DNA of 64,000 bases, taken from the NCBI RefSeq assembly GCF_026344135.1, contig NZ_JAPKNA010000001.1, forward strand, positions 868,001 to 932,000, written 5' to 3'. Under the pieces are notes generated by a model. The model did not search any database. It worked only from the letters and a program-made list of their open reading frames with translations, and was not told the DNA's origin. Position 1 is the stretch's first letter; every line of letters begins with the position of its first letter. The stretch comes from Alcaligenes parafaecalis. Its GTDB lineage: Bacteria > Pseudomonadota > Gammaproteobacteria > Burkholderiales > Burkholderiaceae_B. This document shows, piece by piece, positions 44,749 through 53,214 of this stretch. Made by a program: the position numbers and the translations under genes.

Positions 44749-45504
44749 TTAGTTAAAACGCAGACCAGCATCCACGTTCAGTGTCTGACCAGTGATGTAT
44801 TTGCTTTCATCAGAAGCCAGGAACATGGTGGCGCCGATCATGTCGCTGACATCCCCTTTGCGTTTCAGGGTTTGGGCAGCGATGATGGCGTCCCATTGCT
44901 CTGGACGAATGGTGTCGCGTGGGACTTCAGTCACGATGCCGTGCGGGCTGATGGCATTGACGTTGATGCAGTACTCACCCAGCTCGGTGGCCAGGGCGCG
45001 GGTCAAGGCAACAACCGCCCCTTTGGAGGCCACGTAGTGCGCGTAATTCGCACGGCCCGTCACCACAACGCTGGAAGAAATATTGATGATCTTGCCGCTT
45101 TGCTGTTGCTTCATGAAGGGCGATACCGCCTTGATGCAGTTAAAGACACCACGGGCATTCACGCCCATCACAAAGTCCCACTCGTCTGCGTCGATTTCTT
45201 CAAATGGCTTCATTTTCAGGGTCGAGAAAACGGCCGCATTGTTAATCAGCACGTCCACCGTGCCAAAGGCTTTGACTGCCTGCGCAACCATCTCGGCCGT
45301 GCTATTGTCGTCCGACACATCAACTTTGACGGCCAGTGCCTGACCATTTTCTGCCTGAATTTCTGCGGCAACAGCCTGTGCTTTTTCGATGTTCAAATCA
45401 GCCACCACCACCGCAGCACCTGCCTTGGCAAATTCTTGCGCGTAGGCACGACCAATCCCTTGGCCTGCTCCGGTGATAATCACTGTTTTATTTTCAAATC
45501 TCAC
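44749..45504 (-). CDS. Short-chain dehydrogenase/reductase (first of two)
   Basis: NAD(P)-dependent oxidoreductase of the classical SDR family. The 251 residues show TGAGQGIG, the Asp after strand 2 (VADLN, favouring NAD), NNAA, the catalytic Ser in NISSSVVV, and Tyr/Lys in HYVASKGAV. The start codon is GTG at 45504 with AAGGA 6 bases upstream. It probably oxidises a hydroxyl group of the pathway intermediate. Only about modest similarity to the next SDR is seen, so this is not a fresh duplication. Confidence 0.88.
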   Translation of the reverse strand: MRFENKTVIITGAGQGIGRAYAQEFAKAGAAVVVADLNIEKAQAVAAEIQAENGQALAVKVDVSDDNSTAEMVAQAVKAFGTVDVLINNAAVFSTLKMKPFEEIDADEWDFVMGVNARGVFNCIKAVSPFMKQQQSGKIINISSSVVVTGRANYAHYVASKGAVVALTRALATELGEYCINVNAISPHGIVTEVPRDTIRPEQWDAIIAAQTLKRKGDVSDMIGATMFLASDESKYITGQTLNVDAGLRFN

Positions 45505-45537
45505 GATAGTTCCTTATTGATATGGGTATGAATGTGT

Positions 45538-46284
45538 TCAGGCAGGCATACGCAAGGTAGCCATACCACCATCAATATTGATGATGGTGCCGGTGTAAGA
45601 CAGCGCACCCGGATGGGCGACGTGGGCAACCAGGCGAGCAACCTCTTCGGGCTGAACCATTTGCCCGGTGGGTTGGCGACGGTGAAACTCATTGCGCTTG
45701 GCCACCGGATCGCTAGTGCGATTGGCCAGCTCGGTCATGAAGGGGGTGTCTACGGTGGCGGGGGCAATGCCCACTACACGAATCTGCTCGGCAATCAAAT
45801 CGGCGGACATGGCCAGCGTCATGGACTGGATCGCCCCTTTGCTGGCTGAATACAGCGCACGCTCGGGCAAGCCATTGATCGCGGTGCAGGAAGACATATT
45901 GACGATCACGGCATTTTTCGACTGACGCAAATACGGCAAACACGCACGCGTACTACGCATATAGCCCAGCACGTTGATGTTAAGAATGCGCAGCCAGTCT
46001 TCGTCACTGCCATCTTCTATCGTGCCCACAAAGCTCACACCGGCGTTGTTGACCAAGACATCAATACGACCTTGTTCCTGGGCGAACCCGGCCAGTGCCC
46101 GATTCAAGGATTCCTGATCGGTCACATCGGCAATCAAAGCCGTAGCCCCTTCCGGGATGCCCTCAGGCTGACGGTCAATACCGCCAACGATAGCGCCCAG
46201 CTCCAGCAGGTGCTGGCATACAGCCTGGCCTATGCCTGCGGCGGCACCTGTGACAACAACGATTCGGCCTGTAAAGTCTGACAT
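45538..46284 (-). CDS. Short-chain dehydrogenase/reductase (second of two)
   Basis: Another classical SDR, 248 residues, with TGAAAGIG, Asp after strand 2 (GGIDRQ, NAD preference), NNAGVSFVG, the catalytic Ser in VNMSSCTAI and YSASKGAI. The end LSYTGTIINIDGGMATLRMPA is typical of the fold. It lies 8 bases after the alpha/beta hydrolase gene and 33 before the other SDR. Substrate unknown; a hydroxy-acid or hydroxyacyl intermediate is the natural guess from context. Confidence 0.87.
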   Translation of the reverse strand: MSDFTGRIVVVTGAAAGIGQAVCQHLLELGAIVGGIDRQPEGIPEGATALIADVTDQESLNRALAGFAQEQGRIDVLVNNAGVSFVGTIEDGSDEDWLRILNINVLGYMRSTRACLPYLRQSKNAVIVNMSSCTAINGLPERALYSASKGAIQSMTLAMSADLIAEQIRVVGIAPATVDTPFMTELANRTSDPVAKRNEFHRRQPTGQMVQPEEVARLVAHVAHPGALSYTGTIINIDGGMATLRMPA

Positions 46285-46292
46285 AAGCGTTC

Positions 46293-47126
46293 CTAGCGAA
46301 AATGAGTGGTGCCGGATGCCTTGAAATGCGCCAATAGCAAGTCAATCAAGGTATCGGGCGGGGTCAGTGGCAACATGTGCCCTCCCCCATCAATAATGTG
46401 TAGCGCGGTCTGTGTCTTGCCCGCCTTGTGCAAAGCATCCAGGATGATCTGCATGGCACTGGCGGGGGTAGACAGATCCTGGCTGCCCGTCAGCAGCAAA
46501 GTGGCCGGCAAGTGCGCCGCCAGGTCGCCGTACCCGGAAAACTGGGCAAGAGTTTGCCAACTGCTCAGCAATGTCTCCACCGGAACCAGGCTGAGCTGTT
46601 GCTCTGCGTACTGCATGGCTTGGGCTAGCTCAGGGCTGGTCTCCAGCCCACCAAACCAGCGCTGCATGGTGGTCTCTACAATGGTTTGACGACTTTCATG
46701 CTGCATGGCCTGGGCACGCTCACCAAATACCGCCAAGCCCATCGGCGGGCTGGCGATAATGCTCAGGCTTTGCACCGTTTTAGTGGGACGATCAGCCAGC
46801 CTGGCCGCTGCCAGCGCTGCAATCACCCCGCCAATCGAATGTCCCAGCAAATGAACCTTGTCAAAACGGCAGGACTCCACCACCTTGACGGCATCGTCCA
46901 CCAAGGTATCCAGGTCGAAATGCGATAGCGCGGCGGCCGAGCCATGACCTCGCAGGTCGTAGCTCAGACACGGGTAATCGGCAGCCAAGTAGCTGAACAG
47001 TGCGTCAAAGGAGCACGCATCGACTCCGATGGAGTGCAAGGCAATGACACACTCATCACGGCTCGCGCCCGTCTCTGCAACGAGCAAAGAGCTTGGGTAA
47101 TGAAGCCTGGCCAATGGGGTCGTCAT
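46293..47126 (-). CDS. Alpha/beta hydrolase
   Basis: Predicted esterase, lactonase or C-C hydrolase. The 277 residues have LHSIGVDACSFDAL (oxyanion region), the strand DLRGHGSA, the nucleophile elbow GHSIGG, the acid region TGSQDLSTP and the His in DGGGHMLPLTPP, so the catalytic triad is complete. The general style resembles 3-oxoadipate enol-lactonases. The ATG at 47126 overlaps the CoA-transferase stop by four bases (ATGA), better than the GTG at 47138. Confidence 0.82.
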   Translation of the reverse strand: MTTPLARLHYPSSLLVAETGASRDECVIALHSIGVDACSFDALFSYLAADYPCLSYDLRGHGSAAALSHFDLDTLVDDAVKVVESCRFDKVHLLGHSIGGVIAALAAARLADRPTKTVQSLSIIASPPMGLAVFGERAQAMQHESRQTIVETTMQRWFGGLETSPELAQAMQYAEQQLSLVPVETLLSSWQTLAQFSGYGDLAAHLPATLLLTGSQDLSTPASAMQIILDALHKAGKTQTALHIIDGGGHMLPLTPPDTLIDLLLAHFKASGTTHFR

Positions 47127-48349
47127 GCTTGGCTGCACGTGCTGTTCAACAACACGCCTTTACTTTGTAAAGACGACACGGCTTCAGCAGACAGGCTTAA
47201 CCACTCACCCAACACGCGCGCATCATCCTCGCCCTTCTTGGGCGGGAACCGGGATGGAGCAGCATCAGCGCCCACGAATTTGATGGGGTTTCCAACCACC
47301 TCAATGCTGTGGTCTTCATTTTGAAGGGCCAGAATCATGCTGCGCTCTGAATCGCGTGCATGTGCCAATGCCTCTGGAACGGACTGGATCAGGGCAACCG
47401 GCACGCTATGCTCTTCCAATAATGGAATCCAATGCGCAGCCGCCTGGGTCGCGAAAGCGCTTTCAAGCAGCTCCCACAAGGCCTGTTTGTTTTTCAGACG
47501 GCTGGCGCCATTCTGAAAGCGCTCATCGTCAATCAGCGACTCCAGGCCCAGCACACGGCACAAGCCTTGCCACATTCTCTCGGTATTGGCCGTCACTACA
47601 AACTCGCGGCCATCCCCACCTCGGAAAGAGCGATAGGTAGGAATAGAATCATGCTTGGCCCCTTGGGGAGCAGGCGTCACGTCCGCAATCAAGGCGTAAG
47701 CACTTTGATAAGACAGCATGGCTAACTGGCAATCCAGCATCGCCACATCCACAATCCGACCCTTACCAGTACGTTCCCTGTCGGCCAGGGCGGCATTGAT
47801 GGCGATAGTCGCGTACAAGCCAGCCACCGTATCACCGGCTGGAATGCCCAAACGTACGGCAGGTCTGCCCTCTTCACCCGTCAGGCTCATGACGCCTGAC
47901 AAGGCTTGCACAATCATGTCGTAAGCAGGTTTGTCGCGATCCGGGCCGGTTTGTCCAAAACCACTAATGGACGCCCAGACCAGACCGGGATGCTCTTCAC
48001 ACAGGGCCTGCGGATCCAGGCCCAGACGGGCTGCCACGCCGGGGCGGTAGTTTTCCACAACCACATCCGCTTTCAGGATCAGTTGTCGAACCAGATCCAG
48101 CCCTTCGGCGGTTTTCAGATTTACCGCCAAACTGCTTTTATTGCGGTTGATACTCAGATAGTAAGCACTATCCTCACCCACAAAATGGGGAGGAATACTG
48201 CGACTGGAGTCACCTTCCGGTGCCTCGATCTTGACCACTTCAGCCCCCAGATCCCCCAGCACTTGCGTACAAAAGGGACCGGACAAAAAGGTAGTGAGGT
48301 CGATGACCTTATAGCCTGCCAGGGGCTGCGCGGTAGCGGTATGACTCAT
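47123..48349 (-). CDS. Family III CoA-transferase (CaiB/BaiF type)
   Basis: Moves CoA between carboxylic acids, most likely activating the substrate brought in by the TRAP system. The 408 residues contain LAGYKVIDLTTFLSGPFCTQ, GDLGAEVVKIE, NYRPGVAARLG and the catalytic aspartate Asp144 in PAYDMIVQALSG. Length is right for the family. The gene overlaps both neighbours (IclR upstream, hydrolase downstream) by ATGA, so all three are translationally coupled. Confidence 0.9.
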   Translation of the reverse strand: MSHTATAQPLAGYKVIDLTTFLSGPFCTQVLGDLGAEVVKIEAPEGDSSRSIPPHFVGEDSAYYLSINRNKSSLAVNLKTAEGLDLVRQLILKADVVVENYRPGVAARLGLDPQALCEEHPGLVWASISGFGQTGPDRDKPAYDMIVQALSGVMSLTGEEGRPAVRLGIPAGDTVAGLYATIAINAALADRERTGKGRIVDVAMLDCQLAMLSYQSAYALIADVTPAPQGAKHDSIPTYRSFRGGDGREFVVTANTERMWQGLCRVLGLESLIDDERFQNGASRLKNKQALWELLESAFATQAAAHWIPLLEEHSVPVALIQSVPEALAHARDSERSMILALQNEDHSIEVVGNPIKFVGADAAPSRFPPKKGEDDARVLGEWLSLSAEAVSSLQSKGVLLNSTCSQA

Positions 48350-49152
48350 AATTTGGTTTTTCTATGTCGGTATCCGAACATCTCGGACAGTTTTTCGGCA
48401 TGATGAATAACGGCAGCGGTAATGGCGCTCAAACCTGCACTGGGCACACGGGTGGTGGGCATGGTCAAACAAATACAGCCCACAATGCCGTGGTTATCAA
48501 AGACAGGTGCAGCAACCCCGCGTGCATCGGGCAACTTCTCGCTCATGCTGTGGGCATAACCGTTCTGGCGCACTTCGCTCAGCTCTGCCAGGAGCGACTC
48601 CAAAGCAGGCAAAGGTGCATCTTGTGCTGGAGAGGTTTCAGCCTTGGCATACACACGCTCTATCGTGTCCTGATCCAGATACGCCAAAATAGCCTTGCCA
48701 GATGCGCCCCATACCAGGGACATGGGCTTGTGCAAATCAATCTGATATTGCAGCTTGTGCTCGCCCCGTGCGATGGCGGCAAAACTCATGGCCGACTCGC
48801 TGACGGCATACGTGCCAAACAGAACGGTCTCGTTGAACTCGGAAGCAATCTCGTCCAGAGAGTTTTGTGCCAATGCAGGCTTGGATTCAGCGCTCATGAC
48901 TTGCGCCGCTACTCGATAAAATTCAGGCCCAATGCTGTACAAACCACTGCCACCACTGACCACCGCAACAAAATCATCTTTGCGCAGCAGATTCAGCAAG
49001 CGGTGAGCCGTTGAAGGGGCCAGGCCCATTTGCTCGGACACTTGCTTGACGGTTACCGGGCCGTTGGACTCGGCCAAGACAGCCAATAGCTGAAGCGCGC
49101 GGCTTACGGTTCCGGTTGAACTAGTAGAGGTGGACGTGTTTTGTGTGGTCAT
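48346..49152 (-). CDS. IclR family transcriptional regulator
   Basis: Predicted regulator of the operon in which it sits. The 268 residues have an N-terminal winged helix (about 15-75, VSRALQLLAVLAESNG, VSEQMGLAPSTAHRLLNLL) and the IclR effector domain (about 90-265, with VWGASGKAILAYL and GVAAPVFDNHGIVGCICLTMPT). Unlike most IclR genes it is not divergent but lies inside the operon, overlapping the thiolase and the CoA-transferase genes by four bases each. It may bind the two dyads near 51595-51631. Confidence 0.9.
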   Translation of the reverse strand: MTTQNTSTSTSSTGTVSRALQLLAVLAESNGPVTVKQVSEQMGLAPSTAHRLLNLLRKDDFVAVVSGGSGLYSIGPEFYRVAAQVMSAESKPALAQNSLDEIASEFNETVLFGTYAVSESAMSFAAIARGEHKLQYQIDLHKPMSLVWGASGKAILAYLDQDTIERVYAKAETSPAQDAPLPALESLLAELSEVRQNGYAHSMSEKLPDARGVAAPVFDNHGIVGCICLTMPTTRVPSAGLSAITAAVIHHAEKLSEMFGYRHRKTKL

Positions 49153-50294
49153 ATCTGGGCTTCAAAAATATGGATTGCACAAGCACCATGATCAAGGCCC
49201 GCAATACCGCCACCCGTGACGTGAGTCATGGCGTAGCGAGCATCAGGAACCTGACGTTCTCCGGCCTGGTGTGTCAGTTGCCAGTACATTTCCACGGCTT
49301 GGGCCACACCGCTTGCTCCCACTGGGTGACCCTTGGCCAGCAAACCGCCACTGGGGTTCACCACCACGTCACCGCCGTAGGTACTGCGGCCATCCAGCAG
49401 AAACTGAGCGGACTGCCCGACCTCACACAAACCTAGTGCTTCGTAATAAATAAGTTCGGCGATTGTAAACGCGTCATGCAGCTCAACCGCATCCAGATCC
49501 TGGGCGGTGATCCCCGCCATCTTGTAGGCGTCGCGGGCAGATTCCGCTGAAATCTCGGGACGGGTCATATCGCGAAAGCCGCTGGTCGCCTGACCGGAAT
49601 GCAGCACGGACGCAGCGACACGCATGGCAGGTTTCTGCAAGCGTTTCAAGGCACGCTCGGACACCATGATCAAGGCTGCCGCGCCATCACCCGTAGGGCA
49701 ACATTGCAGCAAGGTCAGCGGATCACAAATAGGACGGGATGCCAGCACCTGCTCCACCGTCAGCGGATCGCGATACTGTGCATAGGGATTATGTTTGCTG
49801 TGTGTGCGAGCCTTGATGGAGACCTGTGCCAGAACTTCTGGCCCCAGATTGCGTTCATGCAGGTAACGACGAGCACGCATGCCATATACCGCAGGCATCA
49901 CCAAACCTTGCTGGACTTCGGGATCTTCCTGCACCAAAGGCAAGGTGCCTCCGCCAAACTGCGTGAGCTTGTCCACACCGATCACCAGCACGACGTCGTG
50001 TCGGCCAGCCTGGATATCTTTCCACGCCAAGTGAATGGCCGTGGCCCCACCCGAGCAGGCGTTATCGCAATTGACGACGGGCACCGTGCCAATACCGATT
50101 TCCTTGACCAGGCGCTGTCCCGTCAACATGCCGCCAAAGGCGTGGCCGCAAACAACAGCATCAATATCCTGAGCCTGTACACCAGCACTGGCCATCGCGT
50201 TCAGGATGGCAGGCAAGGCCAAACCGGTATAGCTGGATTCTTTATGACGAGCCATGGGAATCATGGCCGCGCCGACTACATACGCTTCACTCAC
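49149..50294 (-). CDS. Thiolase-fold protein of the SCP-x/lipid-transfer type
   Basis: Acyl-CoA thiolase-like enzyme, probably cleaving a 3-oxoacyl-CoA or acting with its DUF35 neighbour as in steroid and terpene side-chain degradation (e.g. aldolase or thiolase complexes). The 381 residues hold the nucleophile Cys80 (CDNACSGG), the segment VELHDAFTIAELI and the catalytic histidine in GGLLAKGHPVGASG. The canonical C-terminal CxG of FadA-type thiolases is absent, as usual in this subgroup. The start is GTG at 50294, supported by GGAG 7 bases upstream. Confidence 0.87.
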   Translation of the reverse strand: MSEAYVVGAAMIPMARHKESSYTGLALPAILNAMASAGVQAQDIDAVVCGHAFGGMLTGQRLVKEIGIGTVPVVNCDNACSGGATAIHLAWKDIQAGRHDVVLVIGVDKLTQFGGGTLPLVQEDPEVQQGLVMPAVYGMRARRYLHERNLGPEVLAQVSIKARTHSKHNPYAQYRDPLTVEQVLASRPICDPLTLLQCCPTGDGAAALIMVSERALKRLQKPAMRVAASVLHSGQATSGFRDMTRPEISAESARDAYKMAGITAQDLDAVELHDAFTIAELIYYEALGLCEVGQSAQFLLDGRSTYGGDVVVNPSGGLLAKGHPVGASGVAQAVEMYWQLTHQAGERQVPDARYAMTHVTGGGIAGLDHGACAIHIFEAQI

Positions 50295-50295
50295 C

Positions 50296-50733
50296 TTACT
50301 TCTCCGCCGACATAGGAGTTACAAACCAGTCATTGCCATCCGTGGCGGTGCTGACAGGCATATCGCAATACAAGGCACTCACGTCTTCACAACGTACGTG
50401 TGCCAAAACACGCACCCCGTTAGGAAAATCCACATATCCCAAGGTGTAAGGCGTGGGGCGCGACGCAGAAACGTAAATGGTGGAAAAACTGTAGAGCTTT
50501 CCAAACGGGCCAAAAAACATGTCCTGCATGTCACGGGCACCTGTTTCCATGCAGACTGCACGGACAGGAAAAGCCTGACTGCCGCTGGAACGGCTCTGGC
50601 TGCCACGCAATAAGACGGCGCCATCTTCAACAACAAACTGGCTCGCCTGGTCTGAGGCAATATCGCGTATCGGCTGTGCATGTGCACCGAACGCCATGGC
50701 CGTCGGCAGCTCAGTAGATTCAGTAACTGGCAT
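50296..50733 (-). CDS. DUF35 (OB-fold) acyl-CoA-associated protein with degenerate zinc ribbon
   Basis: Partner protein of SCP-x-type thiolases and aldolases. The 145 residues show the OB-fold part (about 75-140; YSFSTIYVSASRPTPYTLGYVDFPNGVRVLAHV). The N-terminal rubredoxin-like ribbon, normally with four cysteines, keeps only one or none of them (RGSQSRSSGSQAFPVRAVCMETG). The gene ends one base before the thiolase start and follows the hydrolase gene by 18 bases, so a stoichiometric complex with the thiolase is likely. Confidence 0.82.
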   Translation of the reverse strand: MPVTESTELPTAMAFGAHAQPIRDIASDQASQFVVEDGAVLLRGSQSRSSGSQAFPVRAVCMETGARDMQDMFFGPFGKLYSFSTIYVSASRPTPYTLGYVDFPNGVRVLAHVRCEDVSALYCDMPVSTATDGNDWFVTPMSAEK

Positions 50734-50751
50734 GAATTAATCCTTGCAGCA

Positions 50752-51582
50752 TTAATTAACTTGATTCCAAAAATTCTCAATTTGCAGTGCGAAGGCCTCG
50801 GGCACTTCAACCGGCGCCGTATGGCCGGACTGCTCAAATACCGTATGTGTGCTGTCTGGAAGCAAGCTGTGCATATGCTCCATATCAGCAGGCTTTTTGG
50901 CTCTGTCCAAAGCGCCGCTGATCAACAAATGAGGGGTGGTGTTGCCTGCCAAAAAAGGCTGATAGTCAGGACGGGCAAACACACCATTGACTGAGTCGGC
51001 AATACTGGGGGGCAAGTGTGCGAAGTAGTCGCGCCACTGCTCCTGCTGAGCCTGAGTGGCAAGGTCTGTGCTGGCCAGAAAGGCGTCCCCAAACATGGTT
51101 TGCATCAAGGCCGACACATAGGGCGCACCGCCATCACGACGCAGTTGCGCTTCCAGTTGATCGAAACGCTCTTTCTGCTGTTCAGCCATTGAGGTGCAGC
51201 AAGACAGGACGGCAGAACGAACCTGCTGAGGAGCACACTGCATCAGCTCCTGAGCCACATAACCTCCCATCGAGCTGCCCACTACATGCAGAGAAGAAAG
51301 CTGCAGCACCTGAGCGAGGAACGCGTAGTCCTGTGCCAACTGATGCATGGTGGCGGGTTTCTGGCCTGCGGTGCTCAAACCCTGATTACGATGATCCGGG
51401 CAAATAATGTGCCATTCGTTTTGCAGCGCCTGGATCACGGGCAGGAACATGCCGCCATTGAAAAACAGGGAGTGCAGCATGAGCACGGATGGACGAGATG
51501 CGCTGGGCTGCCCAATTTCTACGTAATGTAGTTCGGCCCCATCGGGAAGCATCAGGTGCTGTGTGCTGACTCGTTTCATCAT
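50752..51582 (-). CDS. Alpha/beta hydrolase, enol-lactonase-like (first gene of the operon)
   Basis: Predicted lactonase or esterase of the PcaD/BioH style. The 276 residues have LMLHSLFFNGGMFL (oxyanion region), CPDHRNQGLS, the nucleophile elbow GSSMGG, the acid region ISGALDRAKKP and the His in FEQSGHTAPVE. The protein begins MM; the second ATG (51579) has the better spacing to AGGA, so the true start may be three bases inside. It leads the 12-gene minus-strand operon and is preceded by the two-dyad control region. Confidence 0.83.
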   Translation of the reverse strand: MMKRVSTQHLMLPDGAELHYVEIGQPSASRPSVLMLHSLFFNGGMFLPVIQALQNEWHIICPDHRNQGLSTAGQKPATMHQLAQDYAFLAQVLQLSSLHVVGSSMGGYVAQELMQCAPQQVRSAVLSCCTSMAEQQKERFDQLEAQLRRDGGAPYVSALMQTMFGDAFLASTDLATQAQQEQWRDYFAHLPPSIADSVNGVFARPDYQPFLAGNTTPHLLISGALDRAKKPADMEHMHSLLPDSTHTVFEQSGHTAPVEVPEAFALQIENFWNQVN

Positions 51583-51594
51583 TTTCCTGTAGAT

Positions 51595-51631
51595 ATTCCG
51601 TTAATCGGAATGTCATTCTAATGTATGGAAT
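51595..51631. promoter_or_regulatory. Two tandem 17-bp dyads upstream of the catabolic operon
   Basis: Site 1, 51595-51611, has perfect arms ATTCCG/CGGAAT around 5 bases. Site 2, 51615-51631, has arms ATTCTA/TGGAAT (5 of 6 pairing) around 5 bases. Centres are 20 bases apart, about two helical turns. Between and across them, on the minus strand, lies TAGAAT (51620-51615), a good -10 with no clear -35. The layout fits IclR-type operators, which often contain GGAA half-sites; the regulator assignment is inferred. Confidence 0.6.
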
Positions 51632-51682
51632 AATGATAAAAGCGGGGCTAGGTTCATGCCTATCAGTACAAACCCTAGGACA

Positions 51683-51720
51683 CAAAAAAAGCCTGAATCC
51701 AGAAAGGATTCAGGCTTTTT
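51683..51720 (-). terminator. Bidirectional terminator between the nitroreductase gene and the catabolic operon
   Basis: Arms 51686-51700 and 51706-51720 are perfectly complementary over 15 bp (core agcctgaatcc/ggattcaggct) with a 5-base loop and A/T tails on both sides. It ends the pdxJ-nitroreductase unit 80 bases past its last stop and insulates the operon that follows. Confidence 0.92.
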
Positions 51721-51800
51721 AAAACATTCCACAGCAATCACCCTCCAGGGTGTGCCAGGTAACCAGCACTATCTCAGAGCCAGTTCATCATCAGCTTGGC

Positions 51801-52370
51801 TCAGGCAGCTTGCCACTCAGTCAGGAACTGTTGAGGCTCAGGGCGCTGCGCAGGGCCTAATTTATGAATCGGTGTGCCCACCGACACAAAGCCCAGAAAC
51901 TGGTAATCCAGAGAATCAAAACCTAAGGCTTCAGGGACTTCTTCGCCGTAGGTACCCAGGCCGGTGCTCCAGAAAGCGCCAAAACCCAGTTGATGGGCTG
52001 CATGCAGCATATTGCTGACGGCCGCACCCGTTGCCAGAACACGTTCCAGTTCTGGAATTTTTTCTTCGCCATGATCGATGTGGCTGGCCACAGCAATCAG
52101 CATGGGCACTTTGGACAACCAGGCGCGAACGCTGGCGGCTTTCTGCTCGGTCAAAGGATTACCAGCACGTTCGTTAGCGGCAATGGCCAGCTCGCCCAAT
52201 GCCTGCACGTTCTCACCGCGAATCAGGCAAAAGCGCCATGGCTGCAAACGGCCATGATCAGGAGCGCACATGGCGGCGCGCAAAATCAGATCCAGCTCTT
52301 GCTCGCTCGGGCCGGGGCCTTGCACCAGCTTGATGGAGCGACGGGACAATAAAGAATCAATGGTACTCAT
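51801..52370 (-). CDS. YdjA-like nitroreductase family protein
   Basis: FMN-dependent NAD(P)H oxidoreductase. The 189 residues have the FMN-binding start LLSRRSIKLVQGPGPSEQEL, the segment APDHGRLQPWRF and FGAFWSTGLGTYG, which are typical of the small YdjA-type nitroreductases. The natural substrate of this group is not established. It lies 51 bases after pdxJ, with a small hairpin in between, and is followed by a strong terminator. Confidence 0.85.
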   Translation of the reverse strand: MSTIDSLLSRRSIKLVQGPGPSEQELDLILRAAMCAPDHGRLQPWRFCLIRGENVQALGELAIAANERAGNPLTEQKAASVRAWLSKVPMLIAVASHIDHGEEKIPELERVLATGAAVSNMLHAAHQLGFGAFWSTGLGTYGEEVPEALGFDSLDYQFLGFVSVGTPIHKLGPAQRPEPQQFLTEWQAA

Positions 52371-52395
52371 CGTATTTCCAGAATCGGTTAAGAGT

Positions 52396-52417
52396 GCCCT
52401 GCCCTGAAAGGCAGGGC
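52396..52417 (-). other. Stem-loop between pdxJ and the nitroreductase gene
   Basis: Arms 52396-52403 (gccctgcc) and 52410-52417 (ggcagggc) pair over 8 bp with a 6-base loop, 4 bases after the pdxJ stop. No U-run follows, so it is more likely an RNA-stability or attenuating element than a terminator. Confidence 0.5.
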
Positions 52418-52421
52418 TCAG

Positions 52422-53159
52422 TCAGGCTTGAGCAGGAGCGCCCGCTTGCACCAGCAGGGCTTTCATATCGCGCACGGCTTTTTCCCAACCGTCAAAAACG
52501 GCCTGGGCAACAATAGCGTGGCCAATATTCAGCTCTGCCAAACCCGGCAAGGCGGCAATTGCCTGTACGTTGCCGTAATGCAGGCCATGACCGGCATTCA
52601 CACGCAAACCTTGCGACACACCCTGGGCGATACCCGCACGGATGCGTTCCAGTTCGCTAGCGGCTTGCTCGGGCGTTTGAGCGTCCGCATAGGTGCCGGT
52701 ATGCAGTTCAATCACGGTTGCGCCAACTTGGCTGGCCGCCTGAATTTGAGCGGGGTCGGCATCAATGAAAAGCGACACACGAATGCCTGCGTCCTGCAGT
52801 TGCTGCACTGCCGCTTTGACCTGATCCAGACGACCGACCACATCCAACCCACCTTCGGTGGTCAGTTCGGCACGGTGTTCGGGAACCAGGCAGACATCGT
52901 CCGGTTTGATCCGGCAAGCGATGTTCAGCATTTCGGTGGTGATGGCGCATTCCAGATTCATCCGGGTACGCAGCACGGGGCGCATGGCCTCGACGTCGGC
53001 ATCCTGAATATGACGCCGGTCTTCACGCAGATGTAAGGTGATCAGGTCCGCTCCGGCTTCTTCTGCTCGCAAAGCGGCCTGAATTGGATCAGGGTATGTG
53101 GTCAGACGCTGCTGGCGCAGCGTCGCCACATGATCGATATTGACGCCCAGTTCTAACAT
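52422..53159 (-). CDS. pdxJ: Pyridoxine 5'-phosphate synthase PdxJ
   Basis: Condenses 1-deoxyxylulose 5-phosphate with 3-amino-2-oxopropyl phosphate to give pyridoxine 5'-phosphate, the last step of DXP-dependent vitamin B6 synthesis. The 245-residue TIM barrel shows LGVNIDHVATLRQQR, ADLITLHLREDRRHI, CLVPEHRAELTTEGG, SLFIDAD, IELHTGTYA and VNAGHGLHYGN, covering all the conserved active-site strands. Length is normal. Confidence 0.96.
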   Translation of the reverse strand: MLELGVNIDHVATLRQQRLTTYPDPIQAALRAEEAGADLITLHLREDRRHIQDADVEAMRPVLRTRMNLECAITTEMLNIACRIKPDDVCLVPEHRAELTTEGGLDVVGRLDQVKAAVQQLQDAGIRVSLFIDADPAQIQAASQVGATVIELHTGTYADAQTPEQAASELERIRAGIAQGVSQGLRVNAGHGLHYGNVQAIAALPGLAELNIGHAIVAQAVFDGWEKAVRDMKALLVQAGAPAQA

Positions 53160-53214
53160 TCCCCAAGGACCTCCGTAGTTTCAGGGATGAATGACTAGAC
53201 GTATTATCGCCTGT

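Noticed and set aside
49149..50294. Loss of a C-terminal catalytic cysteine in the operon thiolase
   Set aside because: SCP-x-type thiolases normally lack the FadA-style CxG, so this is a family trait and not damage.
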